From Pedobacter namyangjuensis (GTDB taxonomy: Bacteria > Bacteroidota > Bacteroidia > Sphingobacteriales > Sphingobacteriaceae), in assembly GCF_003313325.1 (NCBI RefSeq), contig NZ_QMHQ01000003.1:186001-250000 (forward strand): a stretch of DNA of 64,000 nucleotides. The letters run 5' to 3'. Below the pieces are notes generated by a model. That model had not been told where the DNA came from, did not search any database, and saw only the letters and a program-made list of their open reading frames with translations. How positions within the stretch are numbered: position 1 is the stretch's first letter; every line of letters starts with the position of its first letter. Both the position numbers and the translations under genes were made by a program. Below are positions 34,524 to 43,343 of this stretch, piece by piece.

Positions 34524-36995
34524 CTATTCGTAAAAATAAACACGTTTTACTCGCTGAGATACGTTGGTTAAAATTTCGTAAGGAATAGTTCCAATTTGCC
34601 TTGCCAATTCTTCAATAGAATGTTTCTCGTCGAATACAATTACCTCGTCCCCTACTTTAATTTCTAAACCTGTAACGTCCAACATACACATATCCATACA
34701 AATTGAGCCAATTGTAGGCACCATTTTTCCATTAACAGCCATTTGGCCAACACCATTGCCAAACTTCCTACTGTAGCCATCTGCATAACCAATTTTAACG
34801 GTTGCTATTTTTCCGCCCATAGGCAAAACACCTAAGCGGTTATACCCAACCGACTCGCCAGCATTTAAGCTCTTTATTTGCGTAACAGTAGTTTTTAGTA
34901 CCGCAACAGTTTGCAGGCTATTATTTGTTTCAATTACATTATCAAAACCATACAAACCAATTCCTAATCTTACCATATTAAATTGTGCATTATGCCAACG
35001 GCTTACGCCAGAAGTATTTAGCGCATGCTTAATTGGCTCATAACCTAACTTATCAGCAATTTTCGCATACATCTCAGTAAAATGTTGCAATTGTGTTTTT
35101 GTAAATTCATCATGTTGCGGATTATCGCTCGCTACCAAGTGCGTAAACACAGACATTATTTTTACCTTTTTTGTGTCAGACAATGCCGTTAATAGCTCCG
35201 TCAATTCCGATGCATCGAAACCTAATCGGTGCATGCCCGTATCTAACTTTAAATGAATAGGAAATTCGTCGTTTTCGGCTTGCAAAAAGTTTAAAAACCC
35301 CTTCAAAATATTAACGCTGTAAATTTCCGGTTCGAGTTTATATTTCACCAGTGCATCAAATGCCGAGGGTTCTGGGCTCATTACCATAATCGGCATGGTA
35401 ATGCCACCTTTACGCAGAGCGATACCTTCATCGGCATAAGCAACTGCTAGATAATCCACTTTGTGATATTGTAGTAAATTAGCAATTTCGAAACTACCGC
35501 TGCCATAAGAAAAAGCCTTAACCATGGCCATGGTTTTGACATTTGGTTGCAATTTAGATCGATAGTATTGCAAATTATTGGCGAGTGCGTTTAGATTAAT
35601 TTCCAGCACCGTATCGTGAATTTTTTGGGTAAGCAGTTTACTTATGCGCTCAAACTCAAACTTTCTAGCACCTTTTATTAAAATTGTTTCACTAGCAAAA
35701 TGGATAGCTGGAAAATCCGCGATAAATGCTTGTGTATCGGCATAAAATGATTTCTCTAATTCAAATAAATCTGCCATTGCTGTAATATGAGGGCCCACTC
35801 CTATTAAACGATGAACGTTTTTATGTTTAATTAAAGATGCAACTTCGCCATATAAAATCGCCGCACTTTTACCAGACTCGTAAATATCAGAAAGGATTAA
35901 AGTTTTTTTAACATGCTGATTTTGAAGGTTCAAAAAATCTAATGCAATAGCCAAAGAAGAAATATCGGCGCTATAGGAGTCGTCAATTATAGAGCAATTT
36001 TCTATGCCGTTTATTAATTCTAAACGCATGCTAACTTGCGTAAGTTTTTCCAAACGCACATCTGCTTCTTCTGCAGAATAGCCTAACGCCAATAAAGTTG
36101 CCCAACATATAATACCGTTTTCTACCGATGCCATATCCACAAACGGCACTAAACACGATATTTCCTCACCTAAAAAAACTGCTCTGATATAGCTTTTCCC
36201 CTCAATAGGCTCTATAAACGTTACTTTTAAATCGGCGCTTTCGGTTAAGCTCCATGTAAATTTATTCTTACCAGGCAATTCAGCATTGCTTAAGCCATTT
36301 ACATAAGTGGGCGAATAAATAAACAAATCACTATCAGCAAAAAGCTTTAGTTTCTCTTTTAGTTTTTCTATATGGCTTTCAAATCCTTCGGCATGTGCCT
36401 CACCTATGTTAGTTAAAATACCAATGCTAGGCTTAATAATTTGCGCCAACACTTCCATTTCGTTTGGCTTGGAAATTCCTGCTTCGAAAATACCTAAGCT
36501 GTGTAAGCTGTGTTCTGGGTTAATTTGCCAAACAGACAGAGGCACACCTATTTGAGAGTTAAAACTCTTCGGACTCCTTACAATATTAAAATCGGCTACC
36601 AACAATTGATAAAGCCATTCCTTAACAATAGTTTTCCCGTTGCTTCCGGTAATACCGATAACTTTTAAGTCGTTTTGCGCTCTCTTAAAACTTGCTAAAT
36701 GTTGCAAAGCGATTAACACATCGTTTACCAAAAGGAAATTAGCCTCTAAATATTTTTCTGCGTATGCGGGATCTGAAACCACAAAATTTCTTATCCCATT
36801 TTCATAAGCATTTTTTATAAATTGATGTCCGTCTCTTTGAGCTTTAACAGCAAAAAACAACGAGTTTTTTGCATCTATCACTGTTCTACTATCTGTTAAT
36901 AGTTTTGTAATTAGAACATTGGGCTGTGGTAAAAAAGATTTTGCATCTAATATTTCGGCAACCTTAGCGATAGAAAAACTTGTTGAACTCATCAT
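34524..36995 (-). CDS. Bifunctional UDP-MurNAc-tripeptide:D-Ala-D-Ala ligase / alanine racemase (MurF-Alr fusion)
   Basis: 823 residues, two enzymes in one chain. Residues about 1-450 are MurF: FFAVKAQRDGHQFI, the ATP loop VIGITGSNGKTIVKEWL, EAGISKPNEME and SYSADISSL. Residues about 455-823 are alanine racemase: the PLP Lys is in KTMAMVKAFSYGSGS, followed by HLKLDTGMHRLGF and the catalytic Tyr in SVGYNRLGVLP. The pair makes D-Ala and attaches D-Ala-D-Ala to the peptidoglycan precursor. Fusion of the two is a known Bacteroidota arrangement. Two adjacent ATGs are possible starts. recX is divergent, 55 bp away. Confidence 0.95.
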   Translation of the reverse strand: MMSSTSFSIAKVAEILDAKSFLPQPNVLITKLLTDSRTVIDAKNSLFFAVKAQRDGHQFIKNAYENGIRNFVVSDPAYAEKYLEANFLLVNDVLIALQHLASFKRAQNDLKVIGITGSNGKTIVKEWLYQLLVADFNIVRSPKSFNSQIGVPLSVWQINPEHSLHSLGIFEAGISKPNEMEVLAQIIKPSIGILTNIGEAHAEGFESHIEKLKEKLKLFADSDLFIYSPTYVNGLSNAELPGKNKFTWSLTESADLKVTFIEPIEGKSYIRAVFLGEEISCLVPFVDMASVENGIICWATLLALGYSAEEADVRLEKLTQVSMRLELINGIENCSIIDDSYSADISSLAIALDFLNLQNQHVKKTLILSDIYESGKSAAILYGEVASLIKHKNVHRLIGVGPHITAMADLFELEKSFYADTQAFIADFPAIHFASETILIKGARKFEFERISKLLTQKIHDTVLEINLNALANNLQYYRSKLQPNVKTMAMVKAFSYGSGSFEIANLLQYHKVDYLAVAYADEGIALRKGGITMPIMVMSPEPSAFDALVKYKLEPEIYSVNILKGFLNFLQAENDEFPIHLKLDTGMHRLGFDASELTELLTALSDTKKVKIMSVFTHLVASDNPQHDEFTKTQLQHFTEMYAKIADKLGYEPIKHALNTSGVSRWHNAQFNMVRLGIGLYGFDNVIETNNSLQTVAVLKTTVTQIKSLNAGESVGYNRLGVLPMGGKIATVKIGYADGYSRKFGNGVGQMAVNGKMVPTIGSICMDMCMLDVTGLEIKVGDEVIVFDEKHSIEELARQIGTIPYEILTNVSQRVKRVYFYE

Positions 36996-37050
36996 TAATA
37001 AAATAAAATGCTTGTAGCTGTTATTTTTTTACGAATTTCAACAATTAATT

Positions 37051-37539
37051 ATGAATAGCAATAAGGAAAAGACACCGATTTTAGATAAAAAAACAGCTTT
37101 GCTTAAAGCTGAAAGTTGGTGTGCCTACCAAGAGCGCTCGCAACAAGAAACGAGAAACAAACTTTACGATTGGGGTTTGTACCCTGCAGATGTAGAAGAT
37201 ATTATTACAACGCTTATTTTAACCAATTTTTTAAGCGAAGAAAGGTTTGCCTTTGCCTACGTTTCTGGAAAGGTAAACATTAAAAAGTGGGGGAAAATAA
37301 AAATTAAACAAGGCTTAAAACTTAAAAAAGTACCAGATAAGCTTATCCAAAAAGCACTAAACAGTGTAGATTACGATATTTACCTACAGAATTTGCAACG
37401 TTTGGCAGAGAAAAAACTGGCAATTTTAACCGAAAAAAATCCGCTGAAAAGAAAATATAAGCTCAATACCTACTTATTGAGCAAAGGTTACGAAATGGAC
37501 TGCATAAACGAGGTATTGAAAACCAGCGAGTTATATTAA
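37051..37539 (+). CDS. recX: Regulatory protein RecX
   Basis: 162 residues made of three-helix repeats. The first holds AESWCAYQERSQQETRNKLYDWGL, the second NFLSEERFAFAYVSGKVNIKKWGKIKI and the third KRKYKLNTYLLSKGYEMDCINEVL. RecX limits RecA filament growth. recA is not in this window. The tRNA cluster follows after 121 bp, behind its own promoter. Confidence 0.9.
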   Translation: MNSNKEKTPILDKKTALLKAESWCAYQERSQQETRNKLYDWGLYPADVEDIITTLILTNFLSEERFAFAYVSGKVNIKKWGKIKIKQGLKLKKVPDKLIQKALNSVDYDIYLQNLQRLAEKKLAILTEKNPLKRKYKLNTYLLSKGYEMDCINEVLKTSELY

Positions 37540-37563
37540 AAACGGCATTTTTATTAAAAATAA

Positions 37564-37594
37564 CTTGATGTTTATTTAAAAGTATTTATATTTG
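37564..37594 (+). promoter_or_regulatory. Promoter of the tRNA cluster
   Basis: CTTG (37564-37567), 19 bp, TATATTTG (37587-37594): a perfect -7 box and a 3-of-4 -33 box of the Bacteroidota type. The first tRNA begins 66 bp after the -7 box. Confidence 0.6.
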
Positions 37595-37660
37595 CAAACC
37601 CAAACGGGAAACGGCTAACAGCCGATTGAATAACAGACGTTGGATAACGTTAACCAAAAT

Positions 37661-37733
<73 letters not shown>

Positions 37734-37787
37734 CTAAATGCATTCATTACCAGGAAGCATTTATAAAATTAATCTCCTAGAGATTAG

Positions 37788-37872
37788 GCTCAGATGGTGG
37801 AACTGGTAGACACGCAGGACTTAAAATCCTGTGCCCTTAACAGGCGTGCGGGTTCGATTCCCGCTCTGAGTA
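37788..37872 (+). tRNA. tRNA-Leu (TAA), copy 1
   Basis: 85 nt, class II with the long variable arm (TGCCCTTAACAGGCG). Acceptor GCTCAGA / TCTGAGT with a G-U first pair and discriminator A; anticodon TAA in CTTAAAAT. T arm GGGTTCGATTCCC. Identical to the copy at 38056. Confidence 0.96.
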
Positions 37873-37888
37873 CAATACTAATACCAAC

Positions 37889-37961
<73 letters not shown>

Positions 37962-38055
37962 CTAATGTCTTCCTTACCGAAGGCATTTATTTTTTATACT
38001 GTTGGCGGAGCTAATGGTATCTTGAAAGAGATTTCTTTGGAAACAAGCAAATTTT

Positions 38056-38140
38056 GCTCAGATGGTGGAACTGGTAGACACGCAGGACTTAAAATCCTGT
38101 GCCCTTAACAGGCGTGCGGGTTCGATTCCCGCTCTGAGTA
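38056..38140 (+). tRNA. tRNA-Leu (TAA), copy 2
   Basis: Same 85 nt as copy 1. It lies 95 bp after the second tRNA-Gly, compared with 55 bp in the first unit. Confidence 0.96.
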
Positions 38141-38155
38141 CGTACAAATCAAAAC

Positions 38156-38187
38156 AAAAAAGCCTTTCAGAAATGAAAGGCTTTTTT
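38156..38187. terminator. Bidirectional terminator of tRNA cluster and tolC-type gene
   Basis: Stem AAAAAAGCCTTTC / GAAAGGCTTTTTT with an AGAAAT loop, between the last tRNA and the convergent TolC gene. Confidence 0.92.
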
Positions 38188-38200
38188 GTTTGTAAGCTAG

Positions 38201-39622
38201 TTACCTCCTGGTACCAGCTTTATAGTACAACTCGGCTAACGTTTGCTGATAGCCGGCAATCATTTCTATTCTTTTAATTTTCATGTCAATCAATTTGGTT
38301 TCGCGGGCATTGATTAGAAATAAGGTGCTCTCTCCTAATTCAAATTTAGAAGATTCTCCTTGTAGCAATACTTCCTGATTGGCGATACTTTTAACTTGTA
38401 TACCTAATTGTTCGCTATAAGTATCTAATTTATTGTAACTCGCCACCACCGTATTTCTAATTTCTCGACCAGACTGTTGCAAATCGTACTGCAATTCTAA
38501 TTGTTTAATCTTTACCTCTCTTAGCTTACCGCGTTCCGATCTTAAAAACAACGGAAAAGCAAATTCTAACCCAACTTTGTAATTCCCCGTATTAAAATCA
38601 TAACGATCAGGTACAAAACCAGAAAAACTCGTTCTACTAGATAAAAGTGAACCCGCAATATTAATTTTAGGTTTCAGCATCTCTGCACGGTAAGATCTTT
38701 CTATAGCTAATTGTTCGCCTTTAGCACGCAGTTTTACCAACTCCGGATGTTCTTGCAAGGCAAATCCCAACAAGCTATCTAACAATTGCTTTTCTGGCTT
38801 TAATATCAATTGGGCAACTTGTGGTGGCCTAGCGTTTTCTGGCAATTCTAAAGGTTGTGCCTCTTTATTCCATAAATGATTAGATAAAGTTAGCCTAGCG
38901 TTCATTAGATCAATCTTTAGCTTTTCAAATTGAATTAGCCTATCCTGAACCGTAATTGCTGCCTCTACCGAATCGATAGTTGCCTTGTCGCCTAGCGCAC
39001 TTTGCCTACTTATGGCTCTAAACCTGGTTTGTGCCAAATCTACGCCTTCACTAATTAATCTAAATTGATGATAAGTCTCGTACCAATCCCAGTAATCCTG
39101 CACAATTTCGAACCAAAGGGCATTTATTTGTTTTACACGCTCTGCCTCGGCATAGTTTACCATTATTTTTGCCTGCCTTAATGTATTACGCCTAGCATCA
39201 ATCAAAAATCCTTGCCCAAGGGGGATATTAATTCCTATTCCCGCAAGTCCGGCTCTAGAAGTTCTTGTCTCCGGATTGGTATAATCTCCAACATTTCTAT
39301 CGTATCCAATTTTTAAATCGGCCCCGGCCAACCAAAGTGGGATTTTAAGTTCGCTATCCCAACGGTTATAATATTCGCTTTCGCCAAAAACTTTCCTATT
39401 AAAGCCGGCCTTTAGCAAAGGATCGAAATAACCTAAGGATTGCATCACATTTGCCCTTGCCGATTCGCTAAGCAAGGCTGCCTGTTTTATTATTGGATGA
39501 TTTTGAAAAACGATTTCTTGCAAATCCCCTAATAGAAAAGTATTTGCCGTGTCGGCAACAGCTTGTGCATGAGCATTTCTTAGAAAGAACAGACAGCAAA
39601 TTGCCAATAATAATTGTTTCAT
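38201..39622 (-). CDS. TolC-family outer-membrane channel protein
   Basis: 473 residues with a signal peptide (MKQLLLAICCLFFLRNAHAQA). Two long helical repeat halves are seen, with FLLGDLQEIVFQNHPIIKQAALL in the first and FALQEHPELVKLRAKGEQLAIERSY in the second, as in TolC. It ends AELYYKAGTRR. Together with the HlyD gene 10 bp upstream and the ABC membrane-domain gene before that, it makes a type I secretion-like export set. It lacks the lipoprotein Cys of the NodT-type TolC at 56985-58391. Confidence 0.9.
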   Translation of the reverse strand: MKQLLLAICCLFFLRNAHAQAVADTANTFLLGDLQEIVFQNHPIIKQAALLSESARANVMQSLGYFDPLLKAGFNRKVFGESEYYNRWDSELKIPLWLAGADLKIGYDRNVGDYTNPETRTSRAGLAGIGINIPLGQGFLIDARRNTLRQAKIMVNYAEAERVKQINALWFEIVQDYWDWYETYHQFRLISEGVDLAQTRFRAISRQSALGDKATIDSVEAAITVQDRLIQFEKLKIDLMNARLTLSNHLWNKEAQPLELPENARPPQVAQLILKPEKQLLDSLLGFALQEHPELVKLRAKGEQLAIERSYRAEMLKPKINIAGSLLSSRTSFSGFVPDRYDFNTGNYKVGLEFAFPLFLRSERGKLREVKIKQLELQYDLQQSGREIRNTVVASYNKLDTYSEQLGIQVKSIANQEVLLQGESSKFELGESTLFLINARETKLIDMKIKRIEMIAGYQQTLAELYYKAGTRR

Positions 39623-39632
39623 GCTTATTCTA

Positions 39633-40985
39633 TTAATTCTTTTCTTCTTTTGGCTCTCTTTCTAAACTAGGAGGAAAACCATTTAACTGACGCCAAATCT
39701 CATACCATACCGGAACCGAATTAAGGATAACCCTGCCGAACACACCCGACCCTTGTCGCAGTTGCGTAGGCCAAGGTTCGTCATTTGCTGGTACTGGGGT
39801 CATTTGCCTTACTAAAACCCTGTATTTACCATCTGCACTAGCGGCCCTGTCTGTAGAAAAGACTTGGCCGGCAAAAGTTCCAACAGCCACCGAAGGCCAA
39901 CCAGAAAACTGTACCGAAGGCCAACCTTCGAACTGTACACGCACATTTTTATTATTTTCTATCAGTGGCACATCCATGGCATCTACATAAATTTCTGCTG
40001 CAACCAAAGGGTTTTTGGGTTGCAAAGTTGCTATAGACTCTCCATCTTTAATATTTTCGCCCAAACCTGCTTTTAAGGTTTTAATAATATAACCATCTTG
40101 TGGCGCCCTTACCGCATAAAGCCCCTGCCTAAAACCAACATTTGCAATCTCGTTTCTAAGCTTCGCGATATCACCCTGTGCACTTGCTTTACCAGATAAG
40201 GCAGATCCCATATCAGATTGCGCCTTTGCCAACGACTCCTGGTATTTAGCACGAATATTATCCAATTCGATACGAGCATTAAGCAAGCCTTGTTTAGAAC
40301 TGTTCAGTTTATTTTCTTGCGCAATCAATTTAGCCTGATCGTTCTGTACATTCAGCCTTCGGGTTTCAATATCCGTTAGCGAAAAAAGACCATCTTTAAA
40401 ACCCTGCTCGTAACGCTCTAGCCGAGCTTGGCTAACGCGAAAAAGCTGTTTTACGGCTACTAAATCTGCGCTATCGCTTTGCACATAGTTTATGCTTTGT
40501 TGCACCTTATTTTCGGCCGAAATCAATTGAAATTGCAAACCGCGATTTAATGCCCCAATTTGTGCCTGGGTTGCGGTCATCTTTTGCGCAGCTGCTTGCT
40601 CACTTCCACGTTTTGCTTCAAGCTGTTCTTGCAAACGCTCAGAAAGTTGTGGATCAAAATAAGATTGGCTGGTTTCGGATATCAATAGGATAGTATCTCC
40701 TTTTTTAACCTCTTGACCTTCGCTTACAAACCATCCCTCTATTCTTCCACCTATTTGATTCTGTATAGTTTGTGGTCGGTCTTGAGGCCGTAGCGCCGTT
40801 ACCTTCCCCCTACCTGGTATAGTTTGTTTCCAAGGGAGAAATAGTACACCTAATGATAAAAGAAAAACAATGAGCACAATACGCTCAATCATTAAAATTT
40901 TACGCACACGCAATAAAGAACTACCGGTTTTTTCTCCTAAGTTTTCCCAGTTTTTTTTATGGTTGATAGCATTATGTTTAGCCAT
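39633..40985 (-). CDS. HlyD-family membrane fusion protein
   Basis: 450 residues. One membrane helix near residues 32-50 (MIERIVLIVFLLSLGVLFLP) anchors it in the inner membrane. A lipoyl-type half motif follows (GRIEGWFVSEGQEVKKGDTILLIS), then a long coiled coil (about residues 110-290) and the second half (VRAPQDGYIIKTLKAGLGENIKDGESI). It should bridge the ABC membrane protein and TolC. It overlaps the ABC membrane-domain gene by 8 bp. Confidence 0.9.
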   Translation of the reverse strand: MAKHNAINHKKNWENLGEKTGSSLLRVRKILMIERIVLIVFLLSLGVLFLPWKQTIPGRGKVTALRPQDRPQTIQNQIGGRIEGWFVSEGQEVKKGDTILLISETSQSYFDPQLSERLQEQLEAKRGSEQAAAQKMTATQAQIGALNRGLQFQLISAENKVQQSINYVQSDSADLVAVKQLFRVSQARLERYEQGFKDGLFSLTDIETRRLNVQNDQAKLIAQENKLNSSKQGLLNARIELDNIRAKYQESLAKAQSDMGSALSGKASAQGDIAKLRNEIANVGFRQGLYAVRAPQDGYIIKTLKAGLGENIKDGESIATLQPKNPLVAAEIYVDAMDVPLIENNKNVRVQFEGWPSVQFSGWPSVAVGTFAGQVFSTDRAASADGKYRVLVRQMTPVPANDEPWPTQLRQGSGVFGRVILNSVPVWYEIWRQLNGFPPSLEREPKEEKN

Positions 40986-41967
40986 AACTTGCCTCCTCCT
41001 CTTCGTTTAGTTCCATATCGGTTACCACCGCCAGTTTCTCGGCACTGGTAACCATATCAAAAATCGTATTCATATTAGTTAGCAATTTTTCTACTGCATA
41101 ACTAATCTGTACCACAATAACTTCGGCAGCCACAAACTGCCCAAAGGTCATCTGTCTTTCTATTACAAAATAAGCACCCATTAAAAGCAACGCACCCATT
41201 AAAATAGCACGAATAATTACTGAGCTGGCAAAAAATTTACGTAGTACTTTAAAATGGCTAGTTCTCGCTTTAAGATATTTAGAAGTAATCTCATCAGTCG
41301 TTTCCATTGCTTCCTTCATTTTAGATTTATCTCCACGATATACTTCTAAATTATCTGCCAATGTTTCTAAGTAAGCCACTACCTGATATTTCTGGTTGGA
41401 TTCTTCTATGCTCGTAGTTACCGCATCTTTATAGTAGAGTGCAACAACTATAACCAATACTAACGCTATAAAAACACCAAATACAATATAAACCGGATGG
41501 TAAAATGAAAGTAAAATGGCGCTAAAGAAGATAAGTACCGCTGCCGAAACAATCTCTACCACCAACTTGGTTAATCCCTTTTGTATAGTAAGGATATCAA
41601 AAAATCTATTTACCAACTCTGGCGGATGCTCTCCAGTAAGTTCTGATTTTTTAATGCGTGGTAAACGGTAAGCAAATTCTAGCGATGTACGAGCAAATAT
41701 TTTTTGCTCTACCAACTCTACCAAAGTAAGTTGCCCAATTAGCAAAAGGCCACCAATTAAGATACCAATTAGCACCACCGCAATAAGTATATAAGTAGAA
41801 CTGTACATGGCACCATTGCTTAATAGATTAAAAATGGCCGTAACGCCTAATGGCAAAGTAAGTCCAAGCAATCCGATAAGTATTGCATAAAATAGAATAT
41901 AATTAATAGAAGATCGTTCGTAATGTAGAATACCTACCAAACGTTGCCACGGCCTTAAAGCCGGCAT
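40978..41967 (-). CDS. ABC exporter transmembrane domain without an ATPase domain
   Basis: 329 residues from ATG 41967 (a GTG at 41985 would add six). Six membrane helices of the type IV ABC exporter fold are visible, beginning NYILFYAILIGLLGLTLPLGVTAIF and including the LVELVEQKIFARTSLEFAYRLPRI coupling region. The chain ends at ELNEEEEASYG, just where the linker to the ATPase usually begins. No Walker or signature motif occurs in the gene or its neighbours. With HlyD and TolC it resembles a type I secretion system, but the energy source must come from elsewhere or the role differs. Confidence 0.82.
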   Translation of the reverse strand: MPALRPWQRLVGILHYERSSINYILFYAILIGLLGLTLPLGVTAIFNLLSNGAMYSSTYILIAVVLIGILIGGLLLIGQLTLVELVEQKIFARTSLEFAYRLPRIKKSELTGEHPPELVNRFFDILTIQKGLTKLVVEIVSAAVLIFFSAILLSFYHPVYIVFGVFIALVLVIVVALYYKDAVTTSIEESNQKYQVVAYLETLADNLEVYRGDKSKMKEAMETTDEITSKYLKARTSHFKVLRKFFASSVIIRAILMGALLLMGAYFVIERQMTFGQFVAAEVIVVQISYAVEKLLTNMNTIFDMVTSAEKLAVVTDMELNEEEEASYG

Positions 41968-42052
41968 ATCATGATTATTACCCACGATTAGATATTAAGA
42001 AGTTAATAAATGTAAATAAACGTAATTTTGGTTTGCGTAAGCAAATAACGTG

Positions 42053-42388
42053 CTAAGAAATTTTTGGAGGCTGAATTGGGATAGCTATCAGCGGTTCTAA
42101 CAAAGCTGCCATTAGGTAAGCTCGCTCTGCAGCACCCCAAGCTATTGTATATTTAGAAGCAGTTGAGGGAATTTCCATCGCTTGAACGTCCCAGTTTTTC
42201 TTTGCTTTTCTATTTTTTTTTTCGTCGCTGTCGTTTTTTTCTTTTTCCATTTGCTGGTCGTCTTCCAAGCATTGGAAAAAACATGAAAACTTACCACTTA
42301 TTTCTACGCTTGCCTTTATGCCGAAGCCTAAAAACAATACCGTGCCAAGTAAGCCAACCACAAATCTAATTCTAAAAAACGCAATCAT
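42053..42388 (-). CDS. Small protein of unknown function with one N-terminal membrane segment
   Basis: 111 residues from ATG 42388. Residues about 5-27 are hydrophobic (IRFVVGLLGTVLFLGFGIKA), then a stretch very rich in Glu, Lys and Asp (EDDQQMEKEKNDSDEKKNRKAKKN), then AAERAYLMAALLEPLIAIPIQPPKIS. It lies 85 bp before the ABC membrane-domain gene on the same strand and may be co-transcribed. Its divergent neighbour is imuA. Not recognised. Confidence 0.6.
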   Translation of the reverse strand: MIAFFRIRFVVGLLGTVLFLGFGIKASVEISGKFSCFFQCLEDDQQMEKEKNDSDEKKNRKAKKNWDVQAMEIPSTASKYTIAWGAAERAYLMAALLEPLIAIPIQPPKIS

Positions 42389-42568
42389 CCAATTGCAAAT
42401 ATAGTTTAGAGAATCTAACTAACAGCGCCTAAAAACCTATCGGAATGCAATTTAAATGCATTTTACAAACAACTGACTTCTATATTAAAAGCAGATTAGA
42501 AATTATATAAAAATTACTTGTCAATACTTCGCCTCTTCAAAAACTGTTGAAAAAATTTAAAACAAAAA

Positions 42569-42603
42569 GCTAATTTATTTAGTAATATTGCTAATTAATT
42601 TAG
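42569..42603. promoter_or_regulatory. Two 14-bp direct repeats upstream of imuA
   Basis: GCTAATTTATTTAG (42569-42582) and GCTAATTAATTTAG (42590-42603) differ at one base and are offset by 21 bp, two helical turns. A TAATATTG box (one mismatch to TAnnTTTG) lies between them at 42583-42590. They end 8 bp before the imuA ATG, a good place for a repressor that controls the mutasome. Confidence 0.5.
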
Positions 42604-42611
42604 TTTTAGTT

Positions 42612-43343
42612 ATGCAAAAGATCTTTCGTGAAAATATTATTGAGCAACTAAGGCAACAGATTAATGCTTTAGAAGGACATAAACAAATCCCCGATAAGAG
42701 TTCAAAAAAAGCTGATCTAAACTTTTTAGATGCTTACTTCCCAAATCAGGTTTTTCCTACTGGCGTGATACACGAGTTTTTAAGCGAGGAGACCGAAAAC
42801 CTAGCTTGCACCACAGCGTTTATTAGTGGTTTATTATCTAAAACAAATGCTAAAAACAGCTTTTATATATGGATAGGAAACCAAAAAAAAATATTTCCAG
42901 CAGGACTAAAACTGTTTGGAATTGAGCCACATCAAATTATTTTCATCAATCTTGCCAAACAAAAAGATATCCTCTGGGCTACAGAAGAAGCTTTAAAATG
43001 TAAAAGTATACAGGCCGTAATCAGCGAATTGGACAGTATCAGTTTTGCACAATCTCAACGATTACAACTAACCATAGAAAAAAGCAAAGTAACTGCTTAT
43101 ATTCTGCGTACCAACAATAACATCAATTCTACTACTTGTGCAGTTCGCTGGCAAATTAGCGCAATAAAAAGTTATAATAATGATGTTGACATGCCGGGAA
43201 TAGGATTTCCGAGTTGGAAAATAGATTTACTGAAAATCAGAAACGGCAATCCGAAAAGTTTTAATGTAGGATGGTTAAACGGGCAGTTTATTAATACAGA
43301 ACCTGCTAAAATAGAAACAACTATACTTAAGGTGGTAGGATAA
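42612..43343 (+). CDS. imuA: ImuA-type mutasome protein
   Basis: 243 residues from ATG 42612 (MQKIFRENIIEQLRQQINAL); an upstream TTG at 42588 falls in the repeat operator. It has the truncated RecA-like layout of ImuA/SulA-like proteins: FPTGVIHEFLSEETENLACTTAF replaces the P-loop region, followed by FYIWIGNQKKIFPAGLKLFGI and QAVISELDSISFAQSQRLQL. A proper Walker A is absent. It is translationally coupled to imuB (TAATG overlap) and lies in the imuA-imuB-dnaE2 order, which settles the identity. Confidence 0.88.
   Translation: MQKIFRENIIEQLRQQINALEGHKQIPDKSSKKADLNFLDAYFPNQVFPTGVIHEFLSEETENLACTTAFISGLLSKTNAKNSFYIWIGNQKKIFPAGLKLFGIEPHQIIFINLAKQKDILWATEEALKCKSIQAVISELDSISFAQSQRLQLTIEKSKVTAYILRTNNNINSTTCAVRWQISAIKSYNNDVDMPGIGFPSWKIDLLKIRNGNPKSFNVGWLNGQFINTEPAKIETTILKVVG

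Noticed and set aside
40978..41985. Frameshift separating the ABC membrane domain from a lost ATPase
   Set aside because: The DNA right after the stop encodes HlyD in another frame with an 8-bp overlap; no ATPase motifs remain in any frame nearby.
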